Positions 17,994-27,918 of a DNA stretch of 64,000 nucleotides are shown in pieces. How positions within the stretch are numbered: position 1 is the first letter of the stretch; each line of letters starts with the position of its first letter. The notes below the pieces were generated by a model, which worked only from the letters and a program-made list of their open reading frames with translations, was not told where the DNA came from and ran no database searches. The position numbers and the translations under genes were made by a program. This stretch comes from Svornostia abyssi (lineage in GTDB: Bacteria; Actinomycetota; Thermoleophilia; Solirubrobacterales; Solirubrobacteraceae). The DNA is taken from the NCBI GenBank assembly GCA_024666565.1, contig CP088295.1:1550001-1614000 (forward strand). The letters run 5' to 3'.

Positions 17994-18925
17994 AGACCGT
18001 CGCCCTGAAAGTCCTCGGCGCGATCGCGGTCCTCTGGGCGGCGGCCACCTTCACGTTCTTCGTGCAGGCGGCCCTGCCCGGGGACCGGGCGACCCTGATC
18101 CTCAACCAGGACTCGGGGCAGATCATCAAGCGCAGCGACGCCGAGCTCGCGCCGGTCAACGAGAAGTTCGGCTTCGACGACCCGATCTACGCGCAGTACG
18201 TCAACTACGTCGCGGGGCTCGCGCAGGGTGACCTCGGGACGTCGTACCGGCTGAAGGCGCCGGTCACGGAGATCATCGGCGAGCAGATCTGGCCGACGAT
18301 CTTCCTGACGATCGCCGCGCTGATCGCCGCGTGGGTCATGGCACTGGCGCTCACGTTGCTGACGGCCAAGCGCGGGCGGATCCCGTCCGCGCTGGGCTCG
18401 GGCTATGAGACGTTCACCGCCGCGCTGCCGCACTACTGGCTCGGCGTGATCCTGCTCGTGGTCTTCGCCATCGAGCTGCAGCTGTTCCCGGTGGAGGGCG
18501 GGTCGAGCCTGATCGGGCTCGTCCTGCCGGCGCTCACGCTGGGGATCCCGCTGGCCGGGTTCCTCGGGCAGGTCACGCGCGACGAGTTCGAGAAGGTGCT
18601 CGACCAGCCGTTCGTGACGAGCGCCCGGGCGCGGGGGATGGGCGACTTCGGGGTGCGGTGGCGCCATGCGCTGCGCCACGCGGTGCTGCCCGCGATCACG
18701 CTGTCGGGGTGGGCGATCGGCGCGCTGTTCAGCGGCGCGGTGATCGCGGAGATCATCTTCGCTCGGCAGGGGATCGGGAACATCCTCGTGACCGCGGCGA
18801 ACATGCGCGACATCCCGCTGGTGTCGGGCATCGTGATGCTCGTCGCGCTGATCTACGTGGTGGCGAACCTGCTCGTCGACCTCGCCTACCGGGTCGTCGA
18901 CCCGCGGATCGAGGTGTCTTCATGA
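17990..18925 (+). CDS. ABC importer permease (DppB-like)
   Basis: 311 residues. The GTG at 17990 overlaps the binding-protein stop (GTGA) and starts a normal DppB-type protein: an N-terminal helix (VLGAIAVLWAAATFTFFVQA), the periplasmic loop with LAQGDLGTSYR, then five more membrane helices. The ATPase-coupling EAA-like loop is seen as SARARGMGDFGVRWRHALRH. The family uses this subunit with a DppC partner to form the membrane channel. Earlier in-frame starts would read through the binding protein and are rejected. Confidence 0.9.
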   Translation: MKTVALKVLGAIAVLWAAATFTFFVQAALPGDRATLILNQDSGQIIKRSDAELAPVNEKFGFDDPIYAQYVNYVAGLAQGDLGTSYRLKAPVTEIIGEQIWPTIFLTIAALIAAWVMALALTLLTAKRGRIPSALGSGYETFTAALPHYWLGVILLVVFAIELQLFPVEGGSSLIGLVLPALTLGIPLAGFLGQVTRDEFEKVLDQPFVTSARARGMGDFGVRWRHALRHAVLPAITLSGWAIGALFSGAVIAEIIFARQGIGNILVTAANMRDIPLVSGIVMLVALIYVVANLLVDLAYRVVDPRIEVSS

Positions 18926-19763
18926 GCGGTGCGCTGCTCGCGCTCCCCCGGGTGCAGGTGCGCTTCCGCCCGGGGCTCACGCTCTCCATCGCGCTCGTCG
19001 CGTTCTTCGTGATCGCGGCGATCGCGCCGTCGTTGCTGACGACCCAGGACCCGCTGAAGATCAACCTCGGCGACGCGCTGCAGGCGCCGTCGGCCGCGCA
19101 CATCTTCGGCACCGACCAGTCGGGCCGCGACCTCTACGCCCGGGTGGTCTACGGCGCCCGCGAGTCGCTGTTCATCGGCCTGGCGGCGACGGCGCTGTCG
19201 ATGTCGATCGCGTTCGTCCTGGGCGTGTCCGCCGCGCTGGGCAACAAGCTCACCGACGGCGCGATCAACCGGTTCATCGAGCTGCTGTTCGCCTTCCCGG
19301 TGCTGCTGCTCAGCCTGCTGTTCGTCACGGTGTTCGGGGCGGGGCTGACGACGCTGATCGTCGCGGTCGGCGTCGGCACCGCGCCGGGCTACGCGCGGAT
19401 GATCCGCGGGCAGGTGCTCGCGGTGAAGGGCTCGGGCTACGTGGAGGCCGCGGGCGCGCTCGGGCACTCGTACCCGAAGGTCATCCGCCGGCACATCCTG
19501 CCCAACGCGATGCGCCCGCTCGTGGTGCTCGTCACGCTCGGCGTCGGCCAGTCGATCGTGTGGGCGTCGGGCCTGGCGTTCCTCGGCCTGGGCGTCGCGC
19601 CGCCGTCCCCCGAGTGGGGCGCGCTGCTCGACGCCGGGCGCACGTACATCACCCAGGCCTGGTGGCTGGAGGTCATGCCGGGCCTGGCGATCGTCTCCTT
19701 CGCCCTCGCGCTCACCGCGATCGGGCGCTACGTCCAGCAACGCCTCGAAGGGGGGCTCCAGCG

Positions 19764-19767
<4 letters not shown>
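18922..19767 (+). CDS. ABC importer permease (DppC-like)
   Basis: 281 residues from ATG 18922, overlapping the previous stop (ATGA). The DppC signatures FGTDQSGRDLYARVVYGARES and the coupling loop EAAGALGHSYPKVIRRHILPN are clear, and six membrane helices can be traced. It pairs with the upstream DppB-like protein. The N-terminal helix (LTLSIALVAFFVIAAIAP) precedes the periplasmic domain, as usual. The stop overlaps the ATPase start by four bases. Confidence 0.9.
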
Positions 19768-21410
<1,643 letters not shown>

Positions 21411-21425
21411 TGCGCAAGTAGTTCA

Positions 21426-21454
21426 CAATCTAGACCAAGTAGATTGAGAATATC
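21426..21454. promoter_or_regulatory. palindrome plus GAGAATATC element before the DszC-like gene
   Basis: CAATCTA (21426-21432) and TAGATTG (21440-21446) are perfect 7-bp arms with a 7-base spacer. The string AAGTAGATTGAGAATATC (21437-21454) continues to seven bases before ATG 21461. AAGTAGA and GAGAATATC recur in the large palindrome at 25322-25356, the other edge of the sulfur cluster. No ribosome site is present, so the transcript may be leaderless and GAATAT may be its -10 element. Confidence 0.5.
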
Positions 21455-21460
21455 TGGATC

Positions 21461-22679
21461 ATGACCAACTCCCTGCCCCTCTCCGTCCCGCAACGCGCCC
21501 ACGTGATCGGCTCGGATGCCGAAGCGCTCGGCGCCGCCGCGTCCGCGGCGCTCCGCCTTGCCGCAGACGCGTCGGCGCGGGACGCCGAGCGTCGCCTCCC
21601 CTTCGCCGAGATCGCCGCGCTGCGTGAGGCGGGCCTGCTGGCCATCACCGTCCCGCGCGCGTTCGGCGGCGCCGAGGTGCGGGCGGCGTCCCTGGTGGAG
21701 GTCATCCGGCTCCTCGCCGCGGGGGGACCCCAACGTCGCCCAGATCCCGCACAGCCACTTCGTCTACCTCGAGGGGCTTCGCCTCCGCGGGACCGACGAG
21801 CAGCAGCGACTGCTGTTCGGCGAGGTCCTCGCGGGGGCGCAGATCGCCAACGCGCAGTCCGAGCGCGGGACGAAGACCGTGCGTGACATCCGCACGCGCC
21901 TGGTCAAGCGGCCCGGAGGCGCACTCGTCCTGACCGGCGAGAAGCACTACGCGACGGGCTCGCTGTTCGCCGACTGGCTCGCGGTCCTCGCGCTCGACGG
22001 ACGCGACCGCCTGCAGGTCGCCTACGTGCCGACCGACACGCCCGGGGTCGAGGTCGTCGACGACTGGGACGGGATGGGGCAGCGCACGACGGGCAGCGGC
22101 TCCGTGCACCTGCGCGACGTCCCTGTCGACCCGCGCCTGGTGCTCGCGCAGCACGTCACGCTCTCGGGCCCACAGCTCTACGGCGCCCGCGCGCAGCTGT
22201 TGCACGCCGCGATCGACGCGGGGATCGCCGCCGGCGCGCTGGCCGACGCGGTCGACGTCGTGCAGCGGCTGAGCCGGCCCTGGTTCGAGGCGGGCGTCGC
22301 GCGCGCGTCTGACGATCCACTCGTCATCCAGCGGTTCGGCGAGCTGACGTGCGCCCTGCGCGCCGCCGAGGCGCTCGTGGCGCGCGCCGCCGAGCAGCTC
22401 GATGCGCTCGCGGATACGACCCTCACCGCCGAGGACGCGGCGGGCGCGTCGCTCGCGGTCGCCACCGCGAAGATCGCCGCCGACCGCGCGGCGATCGAGA
22501 TCACCAACGCGCTGTTCGAGGTGGCCGGCACCCGCAGCTCGCTCGACGAGCTGAACCTGCACCGCCACTGGCGCAACGCGCGCACGCACACGCTCCACGA
22601 CCCCGTGCGCTGGAAGGTCCAGCACCTCGGCCGCCACACGCTCAACGGCCTGCTGCCCGAACAGCACAGCGCGCTCTGA
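21461..22679 (+). CDS. second DszC/SfnC-type flavin monooxygenase (one apparent frameshift)
   Basis: About 405 residues when joined. The first frame (ATG 21461) gives the N-terminal domain up to VEVIRLLAAG; the second gives GDPNVAQIPHSHFVYLEG and the rest, including IANAQSERGTKT, TGEKHYATGSLFADWL and DDWDGMGQRTTGSGS. Removing one G from the run at 21721-21726 joins them in register (LAAGDPNVAQI). The signatures match the gene at 10,894, so the cluster carries two enzymes of this sulfur-oxygenating class. FMNH2 would come from the reductases encoded nearby. It begins a new transcription unit with the SsuD-like gene. Confidence 0.78.
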
Positions 22680-22690
22680 AAGGACGACCC

Positions 22691-23869
22691 GTGTCCCTGC
22701 AGTTCCACTGGTTCCTGCCCACCTACGGCGACAGCCGCGACCTCGTCGGCGGCGGCCACGGCCTGCGCGCCGGCAGCACGGGGGCGATCCGGCCCGCGAC
22801 GCTCGAGTACCTGGGCCAGATCGCGCGCAGCGCCGAGCAGCTCGGGTTCGTCGGCGCGCTGACACCCACAGGCGCGTGGTGCGAGGACGCCTGGCTGACC
22901 ACCGCGATGCTCACCGAGGTCACCGAGCGGCTGAAGTTCCTCGTCGCGTTCCGCCCCGGCTCGATCTCCCCGACGCTCGCCGCGCAGCAGTCCGCGACGT
23001 TCCAGCGCCACAGCGACGGCCGGCTGCTGCTCAACGTCGTCATCGGCGGCGAGCCGCACGAGCAGCGCGCGTACGGCGACTTCCTCGACAAGGACGCGCG
23101 CTACGCCCGCGCCGACGAGTTCCTGGACATCACCCGTGCCCTGTGGCGCGGCGAGACCGTCGACCACGACGGCGCGCACCTCCGCGTGGAGGGCGCGACC
23201 CTCGCGCGACTGCCCGACCCGTCGCCGCCGATCTACTTCGGTGGGTCGTCCCCGGCGGCGGGCGGGGTCGCCGCGCGGCACGCCGACGTCTACCTGACGT
23301 GGGGCGAGCCGCCGGCGCAGGTCGCCGAGAAGCTGTCGTGGATCCGCCGGCTCGCGGCCGCCGAGGGGCGGACGATCCGCTTCGGCATCCGCCTGCACGT
23401 CATCGCGCGCGACACCGCCGAGCAGGCGTGGGCGGAGGCGCGACGCCTGCTGTCGGGCCTGGACCCGAAGCTCATCGCGGACGTCCAGGCCGGGCTCGCC
23501 CGCAGCGAGTCCGTGGGGCAGAAGCGGATGCTCGCCCTGCACGGTGGCTCGACCGACGAGCTGGAGATCTACCCCAACCTCTGGGCTGGGGTGGGCCTGG
23601 TGCGCGGCGGTGCGGGCACGGCCCTCGTCGGGAGCCACGCGGAGGTCGCGGACCGCATCGCCGAGTACCACGGCCTGGGCATCGACGAGTTCGTCCTCTC
23701 CGGCCACCCGCACCTCGAGGAGGCCTACTGGTTCGGCGAGGGCGTGCTGCCGATCCTGCGCCAGCGCGGCCTGTGGACCCCGCCGTACGCGCTGGCGGCT
23801 GACGCCGAGACCAGTACCGCCGTCCCCTTCGCCCCGACCCCGACCGCGCAGCCCGCGGCTGCATCGTGA
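22691..23869 (+). CDS. SsuD-type FMNH2-dependent alkanesulfonate monooxygenase-like protein
   Basis: 392 residues from GTG 22691, with AAAGGA at 22679-22684 as ribosome site. Luciferase-fold signatures of the SsuD/SfnG group are visible: FHWFLPTYGDSR, the strand FLVAFRPGSISPTLAAQQ, RLLLNVVIGGEP and PIYFGGSSPAAG. These enzymes release sulfite or sulfinate from sulfonates and sulfones using reduced flavin. The C-terminal 30 residues are a Pro/Ala-rich tail. The stop overlaps the following reductase-like gene, and the preceding gene ends 11 bases upstream, so all three are one operon. Confidence 0.87.
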   Translation: MSLQFHWFLPTYGDSRDLVGGGHGLRAGSTGAIRPATLEYLGQIARSAEQLGFVGALTPTGAWCEDAWLTTAMLTEVTERLKFLVAFRPGSISPTLAAQQSATFQRHSDGRLLLNVVIGGEPHEQRAYGDFLDKDARYARADEFLDITRALWRGETVDHDGAHLRVEGATLARLPDPSPPIYFGGSSPAAGGVAARHADVYLTWGEPPAQVAEKLSWIRRLAAAEGRTIRFGIRLHVIARDTAEQAWAEARRLLSGLDPKLIADVQAGLARSESVGQKRMLALHGGSTDELEIYPNLWAGVGLVRGGAGTALVGSHAEVADRIAEYHGLGIDEFVLSGHPHLEEAYWFGEGVLPILRQRGLWTPPYALAADAETSTAVPFAPTPTAQPAAAS

Positions 23870-24285
23870 TGACCGAACCGACGCCCTGGCCCACCGTCGT
23901 CTCCCTCAGCGGCGACCCGCGCATCGGGTCCGCCACGGCACGGCTCGCCCGCCGCGCCGCCGCCGACCTGGCGCGCACGCTCGAGCACGCGCCGACGGTG
24001 GTGGAGATCGACCTCGCGAACGTGAGCGCGCGGCCGGAGGACCTGCGGCGCGTCGTCCGGCAGGCGCGCGCGATCGTCGTGGCGACGCCCGAGGACCGCG
24101 GGTGGCCGACCCCGCTGCTGCTCGATTTCCTCGGCGGGTTCGCCCTCGGCGCGCTCGGTGGCGTGCCCGCGCAGGTCATCGTCACCGGGGAGCACGCCGA
24201 CGTCGCCGAGCGGCGGCTGCGCGAGTACCTGCACGAGCTCGGCGCCGGTGCGCCGCTGTCCGCCCCGGTGCTCGGCGCCGCGTAG
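23869..24285 (+). CDS. short NADPH-dependent FMN reductase-like protein
   Basis: 138 residues from ATG 23869 (TGATG overlap with the monooxygenase stop; GTG 23866 is an alternative). It has a flavodoxin-like beginning, VVSLSGDPRIGSATARLARR, and the IVVATPEDRGWPTPLLLDFLG region corresponding to the flavin loop and dimer helix of SsuE-type reductases, but is about 40 residues shorter than usual. It may be a reduced reductase or a flavin-binding accessory. It converges on the full-length reductase gene only 16 bases away. Confidence 0.65.
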   Translation: MTEPTPWPTVVSLSGDPRIGSATARLARRAAADLARTLEHAPTVVEIDLANVSARPEDLRRVVRQARAIVVATPEDRGWPTPLLLDFLGGFALGALGGVPAQVIVTGEHADVAERRLREYLHELGAGAPLSAPVLGAA

Positions 24286-24301
24286 GGGCGGGCGGGTCCG
24301 A

Positions 24302-24832
24302 CTAGGAGGCGACGTTGAGCGCCCGGGGCGCGAGCCACGGCGCCCAGCGGTCCGCCCACGCCGCTGCGGTGTCCTCGAAGGCGTCGAGTGCTGATTCCAG
24401 GACGAAGAGCCCGCGCGCCGGCGTGGCCGCGCCGAGCTCCTGCAGCAGCGGCGTGAAGTGCGTGTCGATCGCGAGGGTGTGGTTCGGCGCGCCGCCGAGG
24501 AGGATCGGGACGGCGCTGCCGCTCAGCGCGCCCGTGCCCACACGGTCCAGGAAGGCCTTCAGGAGCCCGGAGTACGTCGCCTTGTAGGTCGGGCTGGCGA
24601 CGACGAGGACGTCGGCGGCGAGCACCCGTTCGACCTCGCGGGCGACGGCGCTGTCGTCGAAGTCCAGCACCCGCGGGCCGAGCGGCGCGAGGTCGACCTC
24701 GTCGAGGTCGGTGGCGGGAACGTCGAGGGCCCGGCGCAGCTCCGCGGCGACGGTGCGCGCGATGCGGTGCGTTCGCGAGTCCAGCCGCGGGTTGCCGATG
24801 ACGGCGAGGACGGTGGGCGCTGTGGCGTTCAT
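24302..24832 (-). CDS. NADPH-dependent FMN reductase (SsuE/MsuE-like)
   Basis: 176 residues from ATG 24832. It shows the family phosphate loop (LAVIGNPRLDSRTHRIA) and the flavin-contacting VVASPTYKATYSGLLKAFLD, followed by the AVPILLGGAPNHTLAID segment. SsuE-like enzymes supply free FMNH2 to two-component monooxygenases such as those encoded on the opposite strand here. The start overlaps the stop of the flavin reductase gene upstream (ATGA), so the two reductases are co-transcribed. Confidence 0.87.
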   Translation of the reverse strand: MNATAPTVLAVIGNPRLDSRTHRIARTVAAELRRALDVPATDLDEVDLAPLGPRVLDFDDSAVAREVERVLAADVLVVASPTYKATYSGLLKAFLDRVGTGALSGSAVPILLGGAPNHTLAIDTHFTPLLQELGAATPARGLFVLESALDAFEDTAAAWADRWAPWLAPRALNVAS

Positions 24833-25320
24833 GTGGTCTCCAGTCCCGCATACGCGCCACGCCAGTACAGGAGCGGGGCGCCGCCGGCGGTCTCGACGTC
24901 GACGACGCGACCGATGACGATCTCGTGGTCGCCGCCGGGCAGCCGGTGCTCGACGGTGCAGTCCAGGACGGCGATCGCGTCGTGTACCCGCGGGCTTCCC
25001 GTGTGGCCGGGACGGTGTTCGACGGTCTGCCACGCGTCGGCGGCGCCGCGCCGCGCGAAGGCCGACGACGCCTCGCGGTGGTGGGCGCCGAGCACGTTGA
25101 CCGCGAACGCCCCGTGCTCGCGGACGTGGCCCAGTGTGAGGCTGTCGCGCGCGAAGCAGACGAGGATGAGGGGCGGGTCGAGCGAGAGCGACGTCACCGC
25201 GTTCGCCGTCGTGCCGGCGGGCGCGCCGGACGGGTCGAGCGACGTGATGACCGTGACGCCCGTCGCGAAGTGGCCCATGGCGTGGCGCAGGGCGTCGGCG
25301 GTGACGGACTCGGCGAGCAT
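24829..25320 (-). CDS. flavin reductase family protein (HpaC/DszD-like)
   Basis: 163 residues. The N-terminal LRHAMGHFATGVTVITSLDP and the TTANAVTSLSLDPPLILVCF stretch are diagnostic of the FMN-binding split-barrel flavin reductases, with GAFAVNVLGAHH later. These use NAD(P)H to make free reduced flavin for partner oxygenases. The ATG at 25320 lies one base from a large palindrome, leaving no room for a ribosome site, so the mRNA is probably leaderless. It heads the two-gene reductase operon. Confidence 0.88.
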   Translation of the reverse strand: MLAESVTADALRHAMGHFATGVTVITSLDPSGAPAGTTANAVTSLSLDPPLILVCFARDSLTLGHVREHGAFAVNVLGAHHREASSAFARRGAADAWQTVEHRPGHTGSPRVHDAIAVLDCTVEHRLPGGDHEIVIGRVVDVETAGGAPLLYWRGAYAGLETT

Positions 25321-25321
25321 G

Positions 25322-25356
25322 CCGATATTCTCTAGCAGATAAGTAGAGAATATCGG
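25322..25356. promoter_or_regulatory. large perfect palindrome at the flavin reductase start
   Basis: CCGATATTCTCTA (25322-25334) and TAGAGAATATCGG (25344-25356) are perfect 13-bp arms with a 9-base spacer, one base upstream of the ATG at 25320. Its right half contains AAGTAGA and GAGAATATC, both also found before the monooxygenase gene at 21461. A shared regulator of the sulfur genes is the simplest reading; the half-site may also contain the -10 element of a leaderless promoter. Confidence 0.6.
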
Positions 25357-25370
25357 GCGGGTACGGCCCG

Positions 25371-25402
25371 ATCGGGCCAGCGGGTTTCCCCGCTGGCCCG
25401 AT
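25371..25402. terminator. strong hairpin after the subtilase gene
   Basis: ATCGGGCCAGCGGG (25371-25384) and CCCGCTGGCCCGAT (25389-25402) are perfect 14-bp arms around a TTTC loop. It lies 12 bases beyond the subtilase stop and on the far side from the reductase operator, so it would end subtilase transcription. There is no T tract, as is common in high-G+C actinobacteria. Confidence 0.7.
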
Positions 25403-25413
25403 GCGTCACCGGC

Positions 25414-27774
25414 TCAGCTCGCCGTGCTCGAGTAGCTCACGGTGAACCGCGAGTCCACCGGGGTGCCCGCGGCGTTCGTGCACCGCACCTCGATCGAGCC
25501 CGTGCCCCAGAAGTACGGCCGGCACGCGACGGCCGTCGACGTGCTGTTGTTGACGGCCGTGACCGTCGGCAGCGACGTCGCCATCTCGATGCCCGGCATC
25601 GACACCTCGTACGTGCCGGTCGCCGTCTTCTGCGAGGTGTTCACGGCACCCGTGCTGTTCCACGAGGACGACGGGGTGTAGGCCGTCGTCGCCGTGGCGT
25701 TGTTCGCGTACATCGATGCGCCGCGCCCGGTGGTGAACACGCTCTGGCCGTTGGTCGTGAGCGAGAACGCCGTGTCCGCCAGCGCGCCCGACCGCGTGAA
25801 GCACAGCACCGCGACCGACGTGGTCGCCCAGGTGGAGACCTGGCACATGTTCGTGTCGCTGCCGACCGCGGTCACGTGCGGGATGCCCGCCGCCGTGAAG
25901 CCCGGGAGGGTCGCCGTGTACCGGCCGACACCGTTGCGCGTCACCGTGTTCGTGGCGCCCGTCGAGTTGGCCTGGAACGTCAGCTCCGGCGTGTGGGTCG
26001 GAGAGGTGGTGTCCAGCGAGGTCAGGTACCCGGCCGTGGCCGTCCGCTTGGTCTCGTTGACCTCGAACCGCGCCACGAACGGCGCGTCGGTGAGCGTGCC
26101 CGCCGGCGTGGTGCAGCGCACGCCGATCCTCGTGGTCGTGCCTGACGCCCCGAGCGTGGCGACCTTGCAGCGGTTGGCCGAACCGAGGTACGTCTCCACG
26201 TGTGCGTTTCCGCGGAAGGCCGAGCCGAGCTTCGGCATGGAGACGGTGTACGTCCCGGTGCCGCTGCGGGTCACGGTGTTCGTGGCGCCCATGGAGTTCG
26301 CCTGCGTGCCCGGGGTGTACGAGCTGCTCGCCGAGTTGTTGGCGGCGACGTAGCCGTAGCGCGCCAGCGCGGCGCTCACGTTGATCCGCGACCGCGTGAG
26401 ATTGATGCCGTTGCGCGTGTCGAGAAGCGGCTTGCCCGTCCGCTGGAACGCGGCGAGGACCTCCGCGACCGAGGAGCCCGGGTAGCGGTCCAGGTAGGTC
26501 GCCCATGCGCCGGCGACGTGCGGGGCGGCCATGGACGTGCCGCGCATTCCGACCATCGGCTGGTAGACGTTGAACTCGAAGGGGTAGTCGACGTCGAAGA
26601 ACGCGGAGACGATCCCGGTGCCGGGAGCGCTGCCTTCACCGGGTGCGAGCAGGTCGACGCGCTGGGTGGCGTTCGAGAAGTTCGAGACGGCATCCGCGGT
26701 GCTGGCAGACCCGACGGTGACGGCGGTCGAGATGCACGCCGGGTAGTAGACCCGGTCGGTCTCGCCGGCGTTCCCGCTCGCGATCACGGTCGGGATGCCC
26801 ATGCTGACGAGCGTGTCGATCTCGGTCTTCAGCGGGTCGGTGTCGCACGTGTCCGTGCCCGGGTACGAGACCCGGTCGCCCATGCTGAGGTTGACCGAAG
26901 CCACCGGCACGCCGGCGAGCGCGCGCTGGCGGACGTACGCCAGCGACTGCATGATGTCCGACTGGAACGAGCCGAGGAAGTTGGAGACCCGAATCGGCAT
27001 GATCCGCGCGTCGGGCGCGACACCGTCGTAGTTCAGGGTGCCGAAGCGCTTGCCGGCCGCGATGCCCGCGACGTGGGTCCCGTGCGGATCGAGGGCTGTC
27101 GCCGCGCCGGGGCCGACCTGCGCCGTCGATCCGTCGGGGCACCGTTCGCGGGTGGCGAAGCAGGCCGGGTCGATGATCCTGCCCTCGAAGAAGGGATGGT
27201 TGGGCTGGATGCCGGTGTCGATGACGGCCACCACGCGGCTCGAGCCGCTCCAGCCCCGCGTGACCTGCGACGCGGACTCGATGACCTGGGTGGAGGTGGC
27301 CAGCAGCGGCTCCAGGGTGCGGTCGGTCTGAATGGAGGCGACGGCGCCCGACGCTTCCAGCGCGCGGATCGCCTCCTCCGACGCATCGACGGCGACGTAC
27401 GGGAGCCCGTCGATCGGCTTGGTGTTGCCGTGATCGGTGCCTGCGAGCGCCTCGAGCGCCTTCGCGTGCACGCCGCGCATGCGGCGCTCCAGGCCGGGGG
27501 CGGTCGTCTTCGACGTCGCCTCGGTGCGGTCGAACCGGGCCTTGAGCGTGACGATCACGCGCGTCCGGCCGTCCTGTTCGTCCTCGGCCTGCGCGGCGAG
27601 CCGGTCGAACGCCGCGGGCGGGGCGGTCTGGGTCGTCGTGTCGACGACGGGCGACGGCGCCGCGAGTGCGGCCGGTGCGGTGGCGGCGGCCGCTGCGAGC
27701 GCGGCGACCAGCGCGCCGGTCAGGGCGTGACGAGACGCCGCGCCCCGGCGGGGGCGTGGGGACTGATGGTGCAT
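25414..27774 (-). CDS. secreted subtilisin-like serine protease (S8) with C-terminal repeats
   Basis: 786 residues from ATG 27774, which has a GAGGAGG ribosome site; upstream in-frame starts are rejected. After a long Ala-rich signal peptide comes an inhibitor-like propeptide (about 70-155). The catalytic triad is Asp186 (AVIDTGIQP), His231 (DPHGTHVAG) and Ser414 (RGTSMAAPHV), with oxyanion Asn335 (ASGNAGE). From about 450 to the end are three repeats of roughly 100 residues, each starting like S-T/M-G-A-T/V-NT and containing GTYxVSMP or RYTATLPGF, with paired cysteines. These may be adhesion or substrate-binding modules. Extracellular protease function is secure. A Fur-like sequence and a palindrome lie upstream. 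Confidence 0.92.
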   Translation of the reverse strand: MHHQSPRPRRGAASRHALTGALVAALAAAAATAPAALAAPSPVVDTTTQTAPPAAFDRLAAQAEDEQDGRTRVIVTLKARFDRTEATSKTTAPGLERRMRGVHAKALEALAGTDHGNTKPIDGLPYVAVDASEEAIRALEASGAVASIQTDRTLEPLLATSTQVIESASQVTRGWSGSSRVVAVIDTGIQPNHPFFEGRIIDPACFATRERCPDGSTAQVGPGAATALDPHGTHVAGIAAGKRFGTLNYDGVAPDARIMPIRVSNFLGSFQSDIMQSLAYVRQRALAGVPVASVNLSMGDRVSYPGTDTCDTDPLKTEIDTLVSMGIPTVIASGNAGETDRVYYPACISTAVTVGSASTADAVSNFSNATQRVDLLAPGEGSAPGTGIVSAFFDVDYPFEFNVYQPMVGMRGTSMAAPHVAGAWATYLDRYPGSSVAEVLAAFQRTGKPLLDTRNGINLTRSRINVSAALARYGYVAANNSASSSYTPGTQANSMGATNTVTRSGTGTYTVSMPKLGSAFRGNAHVETYLGSANRCKVATLGASGTTTRIGVRCTTPAGTLTDAPFVARFEVNETKRTATAGYLTSLDTTSPTHTPELTFQANSTGATNTVTRNGVGRYTATLPGFTAAGIPHVTAVGSDTNMCQVSTWATTSVAVLCFTRSGALADTAFSLTTNGQSVFTTGRGASMYANNATATTAYTPSSSWNSTGAVNTSQKTATGTYEVSMPGIEMATSLPTVTAVNNSTSTAVACRPYFWGTGSIEVRCTNAAGTPVDSRFTVSYSSTAS

Positions 27775-27814
27775 GGGTCCTCCTCGGATGGACAGTCGCC
27801 GAGAGCGAGCTCTC

Positions 27815-27859
27815 GAATAACAATCATTATCCGATTTTGGTTCGGATGTCATCCGAACC
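27815..27859. promoter_or_regulatory. Fur/Zur-like box and adjacent palindrome upstream of the subtilase
   Basis: On the minus strand GATAATGATTGTTATTC (27831-27815) resembles the 7-1-7 Fur-family box, sharing AATGATT with zinc and iron boxes of actinobacteria. Next to it GGTTCGGATG (27839-27848) and CATCCGAACC (27850-27859) form a perfect palindrome around a single T. Both fall in the subtilase promoter region, 40-85 bases before its ATG. Regulation by metal is an inference from motif resemblance only. Confidence 0.4.
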
Positions 27860-27875
27860 CAGTTCAGTTCGCGGT

Positions 27876-27898
27876 CGGCGAGACGCGGTCTCTCGCCG
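27876..27898. terminator. hairpin after the methyltransferase gene
   Basis: CGGCGAGA (27876-27883) and TCTCGCCG (27891-27898) are perfect 8-bp arms with a 7-base loop, about 20 bases past the methyltransferase stop on the minus strand. Likely transcription end; no T tract. Confidence 0.5.
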
Positions 27899-27918
27899 CG
27901 GCCGCACGAATCAGGGCA

